Notes: generated from the sequence alone by a model not told the origin. Shown: positions 8,668 through 16,781, numbered from the stretch's first letter. The stretch: 64,000 nt of DNA from Actinomycetes bacterium (GCA_022396035.1 JAIOXO010000001.1:1-64000), one strand, 5' to 3'. A program made the numbers and translations.

Positions 8668-8877
8668 TCAATATCTATTATGGTTTTCTTTTTTCCGGTG
8701 GTCAGCTATCCTTTTCCTGGCTTTTTTTATCTTGGCTTCCAGATCTTTTATCCGCTTTTTAAATTTTTTCCCAGCCTCTTCTTCAGAATTATTAGCCTCT
8801 TCCCTTAGCGACTCGAGCTCTTCTTCCCAGTCATAGATATATTCCTCGAGCTGCTCCAAATTGTTTTCTTTTCCCAT
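8668..8877 (-). CDS. Small charged coiled-coil protein
   Basis: The 69-aa product is almost entirely Glu, Lys, Arg and Leu in heptad-like spacing (for example LEQLEEYIYDWEEELESL and KKRIKDLEAKIKKARKRI), predicting one or two long coiled-coil helices and no membrane segment. GAGGA precedes the ATG. It lies 73 bp downstream of mscL and 81 bp upstream of the heliorhodopsin gene on the same strand. I do not recognise the family. An adaptor role for either membrane neighbour is only a guess. Confidence 0.75.
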   Translation of the reverse strand: MGKENNLEQLEEYIYDWEEELESLREEANNSEEEAGKKFKKRIKDLEAKIKKARKRIADHRKKENHNRY

Positions 8878-8950
8878 CCCGTCCTCTTACCATAATCAAG
8901 GTTACAATCCTATACCATTATACCTTAAAACAGGCATATTTTTCTAAAAT

Positions 8951-9400
8951 TTATTTAAGCTCTGAAGTACAATGGGGACAGCGCGTGGCTTCTATGTTAA
9001 TAACACTCTGGCAGTAAGGGCACTTCTTGCTGCTAGGCTGGCTGGGCTTCTCCTCTTCTTTTCTCCTGAAACTGTTTATACCTTTAATTATGAAGAAAAG
9101 TACTACAGCTACAATAACAAACACTATAATACTGTTTATAAATACACCATAATTAATAGTTACAGCCCCTGCTTCCGTGGCTTCAATTAGGGTGCTGTAT
9201 GGACCAGGAGTTGCGCCCTGCCTTAAAACAAAAAATATGTTACTAAAATCAGTTCCTCCCAGGAGCCAGCCGATAAAAGGCATAAGTATGTCCTTTACCA
9301 TTGAATTGACAATAGCGGTAAAAGCAGAGCCTATTACAATACCTACCGCTAAATCTACAACACTTCCCCTTAAAATGAACTCTTTTAACTCCTTTTTCAT
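8951..9400 (-). CDS. mscL: Large-conductance mechanosensitive channel with C-terminal zinc ribbon
   Basis: MscL forms a pentameric pore that opens under membrane tension to release solutes during osmotic downshock. The N-terminal helix and first transmembrane segment (about residues 4-45, including FILRGSVVDLAVGIVIG) match the family closely; the second membrane segment is about 86-106. Unlike E. coli MscL, the cytoplasmic tail ends in a rubredoxin-like zinc ribbon with C127, C130, C141 and C144 (CPYC and CPHC). GGAGAG precedes the ATG. Such tails occur in some other bacterial MscL proteins; their role is unclear. Confidence 0.95.
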   Translation of the reverse strand: MKKELKEFILRGSVVDLAVGIVIGSAFTAIVNSMVKDILMPFIGWLLGGTDFSNIFFVLRQGATPGPYSTLIEATEAGAVTINYGVFINSIIVFVIVAVVLFFIIKGINSFRRKEEEKPSQPSSKKCPYCQSVINIEATRCPHCTSELK

Positions 9401-9491
9401 CCCCGTCTCTCCATATATATAAATAGTATTATTTCTGTTTATATCACTACCCGGTGATTATAACAACTTCTATTAAAAAAGACTGCCATAC

Positions 9492-9522
9492 AAAAAGGGA
9501 CCGCAGACTATGCCGCAGCCCC
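9492..9522 (-). terminator. Rho-independent terminator after the flavoprotein gene
   Basis: On the minus strand GGGGCTGC pairs with GCGGTCCC (8 bp including two G-U pairs) around a 10-nt loop, followed by TTTTTG. It sits just after the stop codon at 9540, so mscL is probably transcribed separately. Confidence 0.7.
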
Positions 9523-9539
9523 TTCTATATTATATACCT

Positions 9540-10883
9540 TTATCCCTTAAGCTTTTTTACAGCCATCTCTGCCGCATTGCTCATCTGATAAGCCACTGGA
9601 GACGCAGTTAGTGCAGGATGGGTGCCCATCTGGAAAGTTGAGATTTGATCAGCAGTCATTTTCTGGGATATACAACCACTGATTAAATTAATCAGCTCCC
9701 CGCCGGATTTTGCCCCCAACACCTGGCCCCCCAATATAATACTGGAACCTTTCTCAAATATAAGGCTGACCCTAAGGTTTCTGCCGCCGGGCATACACCC
9801 AGGATGGCGGTTGGGTCCTTCTGCCGTGCCTGTCACTATATCATAACCATTTTCTGTTGCTTCCTTTACCGACATGCCTGCCCGGGCTAGAGCAGCATCA
9901 CCGATAACCGTCGAAAATGCTCCAATAACTCCTTCATTTACCCTGTGCTTCTTATAAAGGTTAGCCCCTGCTATTCTTGCTTCATAAGTTGCTATGGAAG
10001 CCAGCATAAGATTGGACGGTTTCTGGGTAAAAAACGATACTTTTTCACAGCAGTCTCCAGCTGAAAATATATCATCAGCAGCAGTCTGCATATACCTGTC
10101 TACCCTGATAGTGCCATTCTGGTTGGTAGGGATGCCTGCTTGCTGGGCCAGCCTTGAATTAGGCTTTGCCCCTATACCGATAATAACTGTATCCGCTTCA
10201 ATAACTTTACCGCTGGCAAGTTTTACTCCCTCCACCTTGTCCGAACCTACTATAGCTTCAACTTTTTCATTGGTAAGCACCCTTACTCCGCTACCCTTAA
10301 TTATTTCTTCAGCCTGCTTACATAACTCCTGCTCAAATACCAGAGCAAGGCAATTGGACAGCATTTCTACTATGGTAATATTTACATCCCTGTTCTTTCT
10401 GCATTCATCAGCAAATTCCATACCTATAAATCCGCCGCCAATAATCACCATATTTTTAGATTGGTTTACTTGGTCCAGCACATTATTCAAATAATCTATA
10501 TCCTTCCATACAGCAAATACATTGTCCTTACCCGCACCTTCAATAGGGGGAACCACCGGTTCAGACCCTGTAGCTATAATTAACTTGTCAAATTTTATCT
10601 GCTGGCCGGAACCCAGGCCAAGAAGCTTTTTATCTCTGTTAACTTCATCTACCTGGTCCAGCAGCAGCTGAATATTGTTCTTTTCCAGAGAGGCATCTGG
10701 TATAAGGTTTTTCTCTGGCGAGCCAACCGTTCCATAGATATAGGGTATACCGCATGGAATAAGCACTTTTTCTTCTTTTCTCACTATCAAAATGCTCTTG
10801 TCGGGATAAAACCTCCTCACAGTTATGGCTGCAGTTAATCCGGCCGCACTTCCTCCTATCACTACCACATCATATTCTTTCAT
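9540..10883 (-). CDS. FAD/NAD(P)-dependent oxidoreductase, CoA-disulfide reductase-like
   Basis: Pyridine nucleotide-disulfide oxidoreductase of 447 aa. It has the FAD-binding GGSAAGLTAA at 10-19, the single redox cysteine C44 in LIPCGIPYIYG as in CoA-disulfide reductases and NADH oxidases, an NAD-binding IIGGGFIGMEFA near the middle, the second FAD motif IFSAGDCCE, and a C-terminal dimerisation domain. The likely role is NAD(P)H-dependent reduction of CoA disulfide, persulfide or oxygen, that is, thiol and oxidative stress defence. AAGGAG precedes the ATG. It is monocistronic, with a promoter at 10922-10950 and a terminator at 9492-9522. Confidence 0.9.
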   Translation of the reverse strand: MKEYDVVVIGGSAAGLTAAITVRRFYPDKSILIVRKEEKVLIPCGIPYIYGTVGSPEKNLIPDASLEKNNIQLLLDQVDEVNRDKKLLGLGSGQQIKFDKLIIATGSEPVVPPIEGAGKDNVFAVWKDIDYLNNVLDQVNQSKNMVIIGGGFIGMEFADECRKNRDVNITIVEMLSNCLALVFEQELCKQAEEIIKGSGVRVLTNEKVEAIVGSDKVEGVKLASGKVIEADTVIIGIGAKPNSRLAQQAGIPTNQNGTIRVDRYMQTAADDIFSAGDCCEKVSFFTQKPSNLMLASIATYEARIAGANLYKKHRVNEGVIGAFSTVIGDAALARAGMSVKEATENGYDIVTGTAEGPNRHPGCMPGGRNLRVSLIFEKGSSIILGGQVLGAKSGGELINLISGCISQKMTADQISTFQMGTHPALTASPVAYQMSNAAEMAVKKLKG

Positions 10884-10921
10884 TTCAGTTCTCCTTAGTT
10901 ATTAGCAATTGCCCAAAACTA

Positions 10922-10950
10922 ATAATAATATATGACATTAAAAAAGTAAA
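10922..10950 (-). promoter_or_regulatory. Promoter of the CoA-disulfide reductase-like gene
   Basis: Minus-strand TTTACT (10945-10950), a 17-bp spacer and TATTAT (10922-10927), about 40 bp upstream of the start codon. Confidence 0.5.
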
Positions 10951-11003
10951 TTAAAACCGGTTCGTATTTTCGCTTATACCCATGGTTTGTCTTTTTCGCT
11001 CCT

Positions 11004-11032
11004 TTGTTAAAGAAAGTTAACTACCCTATAAT
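11004..11032 (+). promoter_or_regulatory. Promoter of the PAS-domain gene
   Basis: TTGTTA (11004-11009), a 17-bp spacer and a consensus TATAAT (11027-11032) on the plus strand, about 40 bp before the start codon at 11072. Confidence 0.65.
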
Positions 11033-11071
11033 TTAGTAACAAATATTATTATTTTTTCAGAAAGGACAGTT

Positions 11072-11476
11072 ATGGAAAATGAAATGGATCTGGATACCGG
11101 TAGACTCAGCCAGAAAGAAATAAATTTGGTTTTAAATTCCCTTCCCCTGGACATAACCTTGGTTGATGCCAGCGACCAGGTGAAGTACTTTAACCGTTTC
11201 GAGGAAAGATTCTTTAAAAGACCCAAATCAGTAATAGGAAAAGAAGTCCAGAACTGCCATCCCAAAAAGAGCCTGGCAGCTGTTGAAGAAATACTTAACG
11301 ATTTTAAATCAAAAAAAAGAGACAGCGCCAGTTTCTGGCTTCACCTTAAGGATAGGTTTATTTACATACGCTATTGTCCTATCTATGATGACAGCGGGAA
11401 TTATCTTGGCTGCCTGGAAGCCTCGCAGGATATAACCGATATTAGCAAACTGGAAGGAGAAAAAAGGCTGCTGTAA
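11072..11476 (+). CDS. Stand-alone PAS domain protein (DUF438 C-terminal type)
   Basis: The 134-aa protein is one PAS domain (about residues 20-128). It closely resembles the C-terminal PAS half of DUF438 proteins: LPLDITLVDASDQVKYFN, the VQNCHP motif, FWLHLKDRFIYIRY and the ending SQDITDISKLEGEKRLL. No output domain is attached, so it would act by partner binding or as a small ligand sensor. The His in NCHP is a candidate ligand-binding residue by family similarity. The start follows GAAAGGAC. It is divergent from the flavoprotein gene. Confidence 0.85.
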   Translation: MENEMDLDTGRLSQKEINLVLNSLPLDITLVDASDQVKYFNRFEERFFKRPKSVIGKEVQNCHPKKSLAAVEEILNDFKSKKRDSASFWLHLKDRFIYIRYCPIYDDSGNYLGCLEASQDITDISKLEGEKRLL

Positions 11477-11627
11477 CCCTTACGGTTATCCATTGCATTA
11501 TAGATGCATCAAACAGCTTGCTACAAAAAAGTAATAGGGTAGGAGAGCATTGGACCTAAATCCAAGCCGGAAACTGCCCGCGGTGCTGCCTTCTGTTAAA
11601 AATAGTTTATGTTTAAATTTCTATTTT

Positions 11628-11975
11628 TTAAAAGGTAATTACTTTTCTGCCTTCTTTCAGATAAGAGGTAAGTGGCACTCCCATGTATTTAACCTCAACC
11701 CCCAGAGAGGCAACTTTGGCCGACACTCCATAGTCATCTGCACATTTTTTACAGGCTTCAACCTTTATGCCGGCATCCCTGATTCTGGAAATATCTTCCT
11801 GAAGCTCATCATCCTGGCTTAAAAGGTTGGTAGCAGGCCCCCATACAATAAGGGTGACGTCTTCCCACCAGCCGTTTACTTTTGAATTATAGCCATACAT
11901 GAATACTATCTCTTTGGCTACCTCTCTGTCAGCACTGGACCATATTATCACTAATTTTTCTGTTGGTTCAACCAT
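11628..11975 (-). CDS. DsrE-family protein
   Basis: Small cytoplasmic protein (115 aa) of the DsrE/DsrF-like fold. It opens with EKLVIIWSSADREVA, continues with VTLIVWGPATNLLS, and has a cysteine pair in EACKKCADDYGV where sulfur-relay members carry their reactive cysteine. I chose the ATG at 11975 over longer readings because AGGAAAGG lies 7 bp upstream of it. It may bind or transfer sulfur, but many DsrE-like proteins have no known role. It is divergent from a ferredoxin-fused aldo/keto reductase with about 86 bp between them. Confidence 0.8.
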   Translation of the reverse strand: MVEPTEKLVIIWSSADREVAKEIVFMYGYNSKVNGWWEDVTLIVWGPATNLLSQDDELQEDISRIRDAGIKVEACKKCADDYGVSAKVASLGVEVKYMGVPLTSYLKEGRKVITF

Positions 11976-12061
11976 AACTTGACCTTTCCTGCCTTGTCTA
12001 TTTTTCCTTTTATCATATATTATAGAATTAAATACTAATTTTATAAATAAAGAAGGCAACC

Positions 12062-13177
12062 ATGGAAAAAAGAGAGTTTGGTAAAACCGGCCTCAAGACA
12101 ACTTTGCTTGGTTTTGGAGGCTACCACCTACTGGAAATTAGTTCCAGGGAAGCTGACTGTCTGTTAAACAGATACCTGGATAACGGAGGCAACTATATTG
12201 AAACTGCACCCCTGTACGGTAATGGGGAATCAGAAAAGAAGATAGGAAAAGCAGTCTCCGGCAGGAGAGACGAATTTATCCTGGCTACCAAGACTGCAGC
12301 CAGGGACAGCCAGGGATGCAAAGAAGACCTGCATGACAGCCTGGCCAATCTTTGTACTGATTATATTGATCTGCTAATATTGCACCAGGTAGGAACCGAA
12401 CCTGATGACCTGGACCGCATTCTTGCACCCGGGGGAGCATTGGAAAGCTTCCTTAAGTTCAAACAGGAAGGTAAGATAGGTTTCATTGGTATTTCCATGC
12501 ATGGGCAGGCAGATATATTGATAAAAGCTTTGTCCAGTTATCCTTTTGATGCGGTAATGGCAGTTATGAATTATTATGACCGGTTTAATTTTCCCGAAAT
12601 TGAAGAAGATTTGATACCCCTGGCGGTAAAAAACCAGACCGCCCTTATACTTATGAAATCATTAGCGGACGGCTTTTTGCATGGATCCAAAGAGCTGGCT
12701 TTCCGGTATGCAGCCAGCTTACCGGTTTCAGTTATCGTAACCGGAATGAATACCAGGGACATGCTGGATTACAACCTTAAACTGTTTTCATCTATTAAGC
12801 CCTTAACCGAAAAAGAAAAGCAGGATCTATACTTAAATTCAATAGAGCTGGGAAAATATGTTTGCAGGCAATGCGGCAAGTGCCTTTCCTGCACCCAGGG
12901 GATAGATATACCTGAAGTCTTTAAATATGAAGGATGCTACGACCGGCAGATGGCAGATGGCGTAGTCAGGGACCCCGCACAATATAATATGAGAGAGAGG
13001 CTCAGATTCTGGTTTGGCAACCAACAGCTGGCCATACAAAAATACCAAAATTTAGCAGTAAAAGCAGACAGCTGCAATGAATGCGGGGAATGCCTGGATA
13101 AGTGCCCTTACCAGATTGACATCATTGAGAAATTAAAAATAGCCGATTATAAACTGGCAGGCCGTAAAATATTTTAG
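12062..13177 (+). CDS. Aldo/keto reductase with C-terminal 4Fe-4S domain
   Basis: An N-terminal AKR barrel (1-255) is followed by a ferredoxin-like region with cysteines in CRQCGKCLSC (about 262-271) and CNECGECLDKCP (about 339-350). Tetrad residues Y52, K77 and H108 are visible, but the usual aspartate is E47 (YIETAPLYG), a conservative change. Family members couple a flavin-independent reductase to iron-sulfur electron carriers in anaerobes. The substrate is unknown. The gene is monocistronic on the plus strand, with GAAGG before the ATG. Confidence 0.88.
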   Translation: MEKREFGKTGLKTTLLGFGGYHLLEISSREADCLLNRYLDNGGNYIETAPLYGNGESEKKIGKAVSGRRDEFILATKTAARDSQGCKEDLHDSLANLCTDYIDLLILHQVGTEPDDLDRILAPGGALESFLKFKQEGKIGFIGISMHGQADILIKALSSYPFDAVMAVMNYYDRFNFPEIEEDLIPLAVKNQTALILMKSLADGFLHGSKELAFRYAASLPVSVIVTGMNTRDMLDYNLKLFSSIKPLTEKEKQDLYLNSIELGKYVCRQCGKCLSCTQGIDIPEVFKYEGCYDRQMADGVVRDPAQYNMRERLRFWFGNQQLAIQKYQNLAVKADSCNECGECLDKCPYQIDIIEKLKIADYKLAGRKIF

Positions 13178-13299
13178 GGATTTAAAACTTTTTTCCATAG
13201 ATTGTGTCTATAAAAGTAAGCTATTATCGGTTTGCTTTACTTTACAGACTTAATTTGTAAAAATTAAGGTTAACTTTTATACGAAGGATTGTTGATATT

Positions 13300-14784
13300 A
13301 TGAAAAAGAAAATACTTATGGTTTACCCCAGATATGATGAGACTTTTTGGAGTTTTAAAAAGGTTTTGAAAATAATTAATAAAGAGTCGGCTTTCCCGCC
13401 ATTGGGCCTGCTTACGGTATCTGCCATGTTACCCGCTGACTGGGAAAAGAAAATACTGGACCTTAACTTTGAAAACCTGACCGAGCAGGACATATTATGG
13501 GCTGATTATGTATTTATCAGTGCCATGATTGTACAGAAGCTTTCTTCAGACCAAGTTATACAGAAAGTACAGCAACTGGGCAAACCGGTGGTGGCAGGAG
13601 GACCCCTGTTTACTACCGGCTGGGAGAACTACACCCATGTTGATCACCTGTTTATAGGAGAATCTGAACATACTATTAAAGATTTTATAGAAGATGTCAG
13701 ACAGGACAAAGTCAAGGATAGATATGAATGTGATTCATTCCCCGATATAGAGACTTCTCCCATACCTGATTGGGAACAGATTGACATTACAAAATATAAT
13801 TCACTATGCATCCAGTTTTCAAGGGGATGCCCATTTAACTGCGAGTTCTGTGATATCGTAAAACTTAATGGAAGAGTCCCCAGGACTAAATCCAGCCAGC
13901 AGATTATTGATGAACTGGATACTATTTATGCTAAAGGCTATAGAGGCGGAATATTCTTTGTAGACGATAATTTTATAGGCAATAAGGGAAAACTCAAAAG
14001 AGAGCATCTGCCGGCCATTATACAATGGCAGAAGCAAAGGAAGTATCCCTTTGCCTTTAATACCCAGGTATCCATTAACCTGGCCGATGACCAGGAGCTT
14101 ATGCAGCTTATGTCTGATGCCGGATTTACCGCGGTATTTGTAGGAATTGAAACCCCCGATCCTGCCGGCCTGGCAGAATGCAGTAAATACCAGAACCAGA
14201 ACCGGGACCTTATAGAATCAGTCCAAACCCTCCAGAAGGCAGGGTTTGAGGTTCAGGGTGGTTTTATAGTAGGATTTGACAGTGACACCCCCAGTATTTT
14301 CCAGTCACAGATTGATTTTATACAGAAAAGCGGAATTGTTACCGCCATGGTTGGAGTGCTCACTGCCCTTCCCAAAACCAGGCTGTACCAGAGGCTTAAA
14401 GAAACTAAAAGATTGATCGGAGATACTGCTGCCAACAATACCAATACTTTATCTCTTAATTTTGTTCCCAAAATGGGAAAACAGGCACTGATTGACGGAT
14501 ACCAGAAAATAGTTGAAAATATCTATTCACCCCAGCAGTATTATGAAAGAATTAAAATCTTTATTACCAATTACAAGACTCCCCATAGAGGCCTCCAGAA
14601 ATTAAGGATTTATCACATAAAAGCTTTTTTTGCTTCATTATGGTTGCTGGGCATAAAAGATAAGGGCAGAAGATATTTCTGGAAACTGATGGCATGGAGC
14701 CTGTTTAAGCATCCTACCAAATTACCCTATGCCATAGGCTTTTCCCTTACCGGCATACATTTTAGATCCGTATTTACCTACTAA
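13300..14784 (+). CDS. B12-binding-type radical SAM protein (DUF4070 group)
   Basis: The 494-aa enzyme has an N-terminal Rossmann-like domain of the cobalamin-binding type (about 1-130; no DxHxxG motif), a radical SAM core with RGCPFNCEFC (C177, C181, C184) binding the 4Fe-4S cluster, and a C-terminal helical region like DUF4070. This layout matches the group containing the hopanoid C-2 methylase HpnP and several uncharacterised methylases. Methylation or another radical reaction on a lipid-like substrate is plausible. Hopanoid genes are not in the window, so no gene name is given. Confidence 0.85.
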   Translation: MKKKILMVYPRYDETFWSFKKVLKIINKESAFPPLGLLTVSAMLPADWEKKILDLNFENLTEQDILWADYVFISAMIVQKLSSDQVIQKVQQLGKPVVAGGPLFTTGWENYTHVDHLFIGESEHTIKDFIEDVRQDKVKDRYECDSFPDIETSPIPDWEQIDITKYNSLCIQFSRGCPFNCEFCDIVKLNGRVPRTKSSQQIIDELDTIYAKGYRGGIFFVDDNFIGNKGKLKREHLPAIIQWQKQRKYPFAFNTQVSINLADDQELMQLMSDAGFTAVFVGIETPDPAGLAECSKYQNQNRDLIESVQTLQKAGFEVQGGFIVGFDSDTPSIFQSQIDFIQKSGIVTAMVGVLTALPKTRLYQRLKETKRLIGDTAANNTNTLSLNFVPKMGKQALIDGYQKIVENIYSPQQYYERIKIFITNYKTPHRGLQKLRIYHIKAFFASLWLLGIKDKGRRYFWKLMAWSLFKHPTKLPYAIGFSLTGIHFRSVFTY

Positions 14785-14797
14785 ATCCTAAAATATT

Positions 14798-14826
14798 TTG
14801 TAATATAACTATAATAGTTATATAAT
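14798..14826 (+). promoter_or_regulatory. Strong candidate promoter in a convergent intergenic region
   Basis: TTGTAA (14798-14803), exactly 17 bp, then consensus TATAAT (14821-14826) on the plus strand. It lies just after the radical SAM gene and points at the 3' end of the TPR gene on the opposite strand. It would drive only a short transcript containing the small ORF at 14897. Confidence 0.6.
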
Positions 14827-14849
14827 AGTGGTAATGTAGCAAATAAGCA

Positions 14850-14904
14850 GCCTTCATTTATAGCAATATATGTACCTGAATCATAATCTTAAAAGGATGA
14901 AGGC
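14850..14904 (+). repeat. Inverted repeat that covers the small ORF start codon
   Basis: GCCTTCAT (14850-14857) is perfectly complementary to ATGAAGGC (14897-14904), which includes the ATG of the small ORF. In RNA this would fold into an 8-bp stem with a 39-nt loop that hides the start codon. Confidence 0.6.
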
Positions 14905-14977
14905 ATTGAAAAAGTTGCTAAAAATGATATCAAGCCTGGTTTACAGGATTGGTCTTACCTCTACTGTTCGCTGGTAA
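14897..14977 (+). CDS. Possible 26-aa cationic peptide
   Basis: The short ORF begins MKALKKLLKMISSL and ends in TVRW. It is basic and amphipathic with about 6 Lys/Arg and no acidic residue. A well-formed promoter lies 70 bp upstream. The last 17 bp overlap the 3' end of the TPR gene on the other strand. Small size, sequestered start and basic amphipathic character recall type I toxins or small membrane peptides, but a chance ORF in a non-coding RNA is equally possible. The spacing to AAAAGG is too short for a good ribosome-binding site. No homologue is recognised. Confidence 0.3.
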   Translation: MKALKKLLKMISSLVYRIGLTSTVRW

Positions 14978-16781
14978 TTTGTCTTGATTTTTCTATTGCT
15001 TGCTGTGACTGCTGGGTCTTGTTCTGGCTGCTAAGGCATATACCCAGATTATACCATGCTTCGCTATAACTCTGATCAACTTCTAAAGCCTTCTTAAAAT
15101 ATTGCTCGGATTGCCCATAATCTTTTAACTTAAATGCGCATACCCCCAGATTATTGAAAGCTTCTTTAAGGCCCTTATCCAGATTTACAGCTTTGCTAAA
15201 TGCCTCCATAGCCTGGTTATATTTTTTAAGGTCCCCCAGGATAATACCCAGGAGATACCAGGCCCGGGTATTACCTTTATTTATCCCGGTAACTTTTTCG
15301 GCAGCCTGCTGGGCCTTATTCAGGTCCCCTTCACCATTGTATGCCAGGCTCGAATAAAACCAAGCCTGTTCATGGCCAGGGTCTTTTTCCAGTAAATTAT
15401 CCAGCGGCTTATGCGACTGGGCATATTTCTTTTGGTTTACCAGGGAAATTCCCAAACCCAGCAAATACTCCTGCCTGCTTTTACTGTCTTCAGTCAGAAG
15501 CTGCCTGAAAGCTCTCTCGGCTCTCTGCCACTCCTCCAGTTTCAAACTACTTTCAGCTTCTATTTTTAGCAAGCCACTTATTTCCTTATCATCTACAGTG
15601 TCTATATACTTCAGTACCTGGCTATACTTTTGCTGCTTATACAGGCTCTCCGCATACTTGCCCATTACGTCCTGTCCCCGGTCCCCTCCTGAAAGAAGCT
15701 TCTTAAATATGTTTTCTGCTTCCTCATGCTGGCTTAACTGCAAAAAACAACTCCCCAGTTTTATCCAGGCCTTTAAAAAATCCGGCTTTAAGTCAACCGC
15801 CTTTTCCAAACTGGCTGTCGCTGGCTCCAGTTTCTTCTGGCGGTAAAGAATATTAGCATACCTGAACCACAGATCAGCGTCATCAGGATTAATTTCCAGC
15901 ATATCCTGATATACCTTTTCTGCCCGGGACAGCTTCTTTTGTTTGGTCAAAGCAATAGCCATTCCGTCAAGAGCATCAACATCTTTCCCAAACAGGTCAG
16001 TTATCTCCTTAAAAATTTTTTCAGATTGCTCATATTTTCCCTGTTTACCCAAAGCTGCAGCCAATACCAGGCTGGCTTGTTTGTAATTATCCATCAAGCC
16101 TGTAATTTTTTTTAATGCTTTTTGGGCCTGGACATAATCATGATCATTCAGCCTGGTCACTGAGAAGGCATAAAGAATATTTATATATTTTGCTTCCGTG
16201 GATATGGTCTTTTTGAATATCTTTTCCGTTTCCTCAAATTTGGACTGCCGGTAAACGCTCAAGCCAAACTCATGCCATTGCTCCCTGATATCTATACTGC
16301 TGTTAGCTGCCTGTTTAAGCTGCTTCTCGTATTCTTCAAACTGGGGTGTAAGCCTTATTCCCATTATAAATTCTTTCCATTCCAGCAAATGGGTTTGCGT
16401 AATTTTTTCAGTATTCCCATAATCCTTAATATTCAGTTTTTGATCATTAAGCACACAAATTACGAAGTCGCTGCTTACTTTTATGGGTTCCTTGAATAAT
16501 TTTTCTGCCTGTTTAAAATTGCCGAGTTTCCCCTCAGCAACCCCCAGGTTATACCTGGCCTGTTTAAAATTTTTATCCAGGCTCAGCGCCTTTTCAAACA
16601 TTTTTTTAGATTGTTCATATTTCTCCTGCTTAAGCAGGCTTAAACCCAGGTTAAAATAACCCTGGCTGTAGTGAGGTGCTTTTTTAACACTGAGGGCAAA
16701 ATAGTTTTCCGCCCCAGTATATTCATGCTCACGGGCATAGGCATAACCCAGTAAATTTAAAATAGAGTGAAGACTTTCCAT
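14961..16781 (-). CDS. Tetratricopeptide repeat protein
   Basis: The roughly 606-aa protein is made of about 15 consecutive TPR units, recognised by repeating patterns such as AWYNLGICLSSQNK, ALEKAVDLKPDF and YFNLGLSLLKQEKYEQSKKMFEKAL. There is no signal peptide, membrane helix or catalytic domain, so it is probably a cytoplasmic scaffold. I prefer the ATG at 16781 to a TTG four codons upstream. A promoter lies at 16810-16839. Neighbours give no hint of the partner. Confidence 0.9.
   Translation of the reverse strand: MESLHSILNLLGYAYAREHEYTGAENYFALSVKKAPHYSQGYFNLGLSLLKQEKYEQSKKMFEKALSLDKNFKQARYNLGVAEGKLGNFKQAEKLFKEPIKVSSDFVICVLNDQKLNIKDYGNTEKITQTHLLEWKEFIMGIRLTPQFEEYEKQLKQAANSSIDIREQWHEFGLSVYRQSKFEETEKIFKKTISTEAKYINILYAFSVTRLNDHDYVQAQKALKKITGLMDNYKQASLVLAAALGKQGKYEQSEKIFKEITDLFGKDVDALDGMAIALTKQKKLSRAEKVYQDMLEINPDDADLWFRYANILYRQKKLEPATASLEKAVDLKPDFLKAWIKLGSCFLQLSQHEEAENIFKKLLSGGDRGQDVMGKYAESLYKQQKYSQVLKYIDTVDDKEISGLLKIEAESSLKLEEWQRAERAFRQLLTEDSKSRQEYLLGLGISLVNQKKYAQSHKPLDNLLEKDPGHEQAWFYSSLAYNGEGDLNKAQQAAEKVTGINKGNTRAWYLLGIILGDLKKYNQAMEAFSKAVNLDKGLKEAFNNLGVCAFKLKDYGQSEQYFKKALEVDQSYSEAWYNLGICLSSQNKTQQSQQAIEKSRQITSEQ

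Noticed and set aside
9994-10494. 166-aa open frame on the plus strand inside the flavoprotein gene
   Set aside because: It is antisense to a protein with clear FAD, NAD and cysteine motifs. The translation is Ser/Pro/Ile-rich low-information sequence with no ribosome-binding site or domain.
11536-11600. Possible tRNA or cobalamin riboswitch between the PAS and DsrE genes
   Set aside because: The hairpin TTGGA-N6-TCCAA has a 6-nt rather than 7-nt loop, there is no T-arm GTTCGA and no acceptor stem, and the conserved cobalamin B12 box is absent. Only kept as a weak structural finding.
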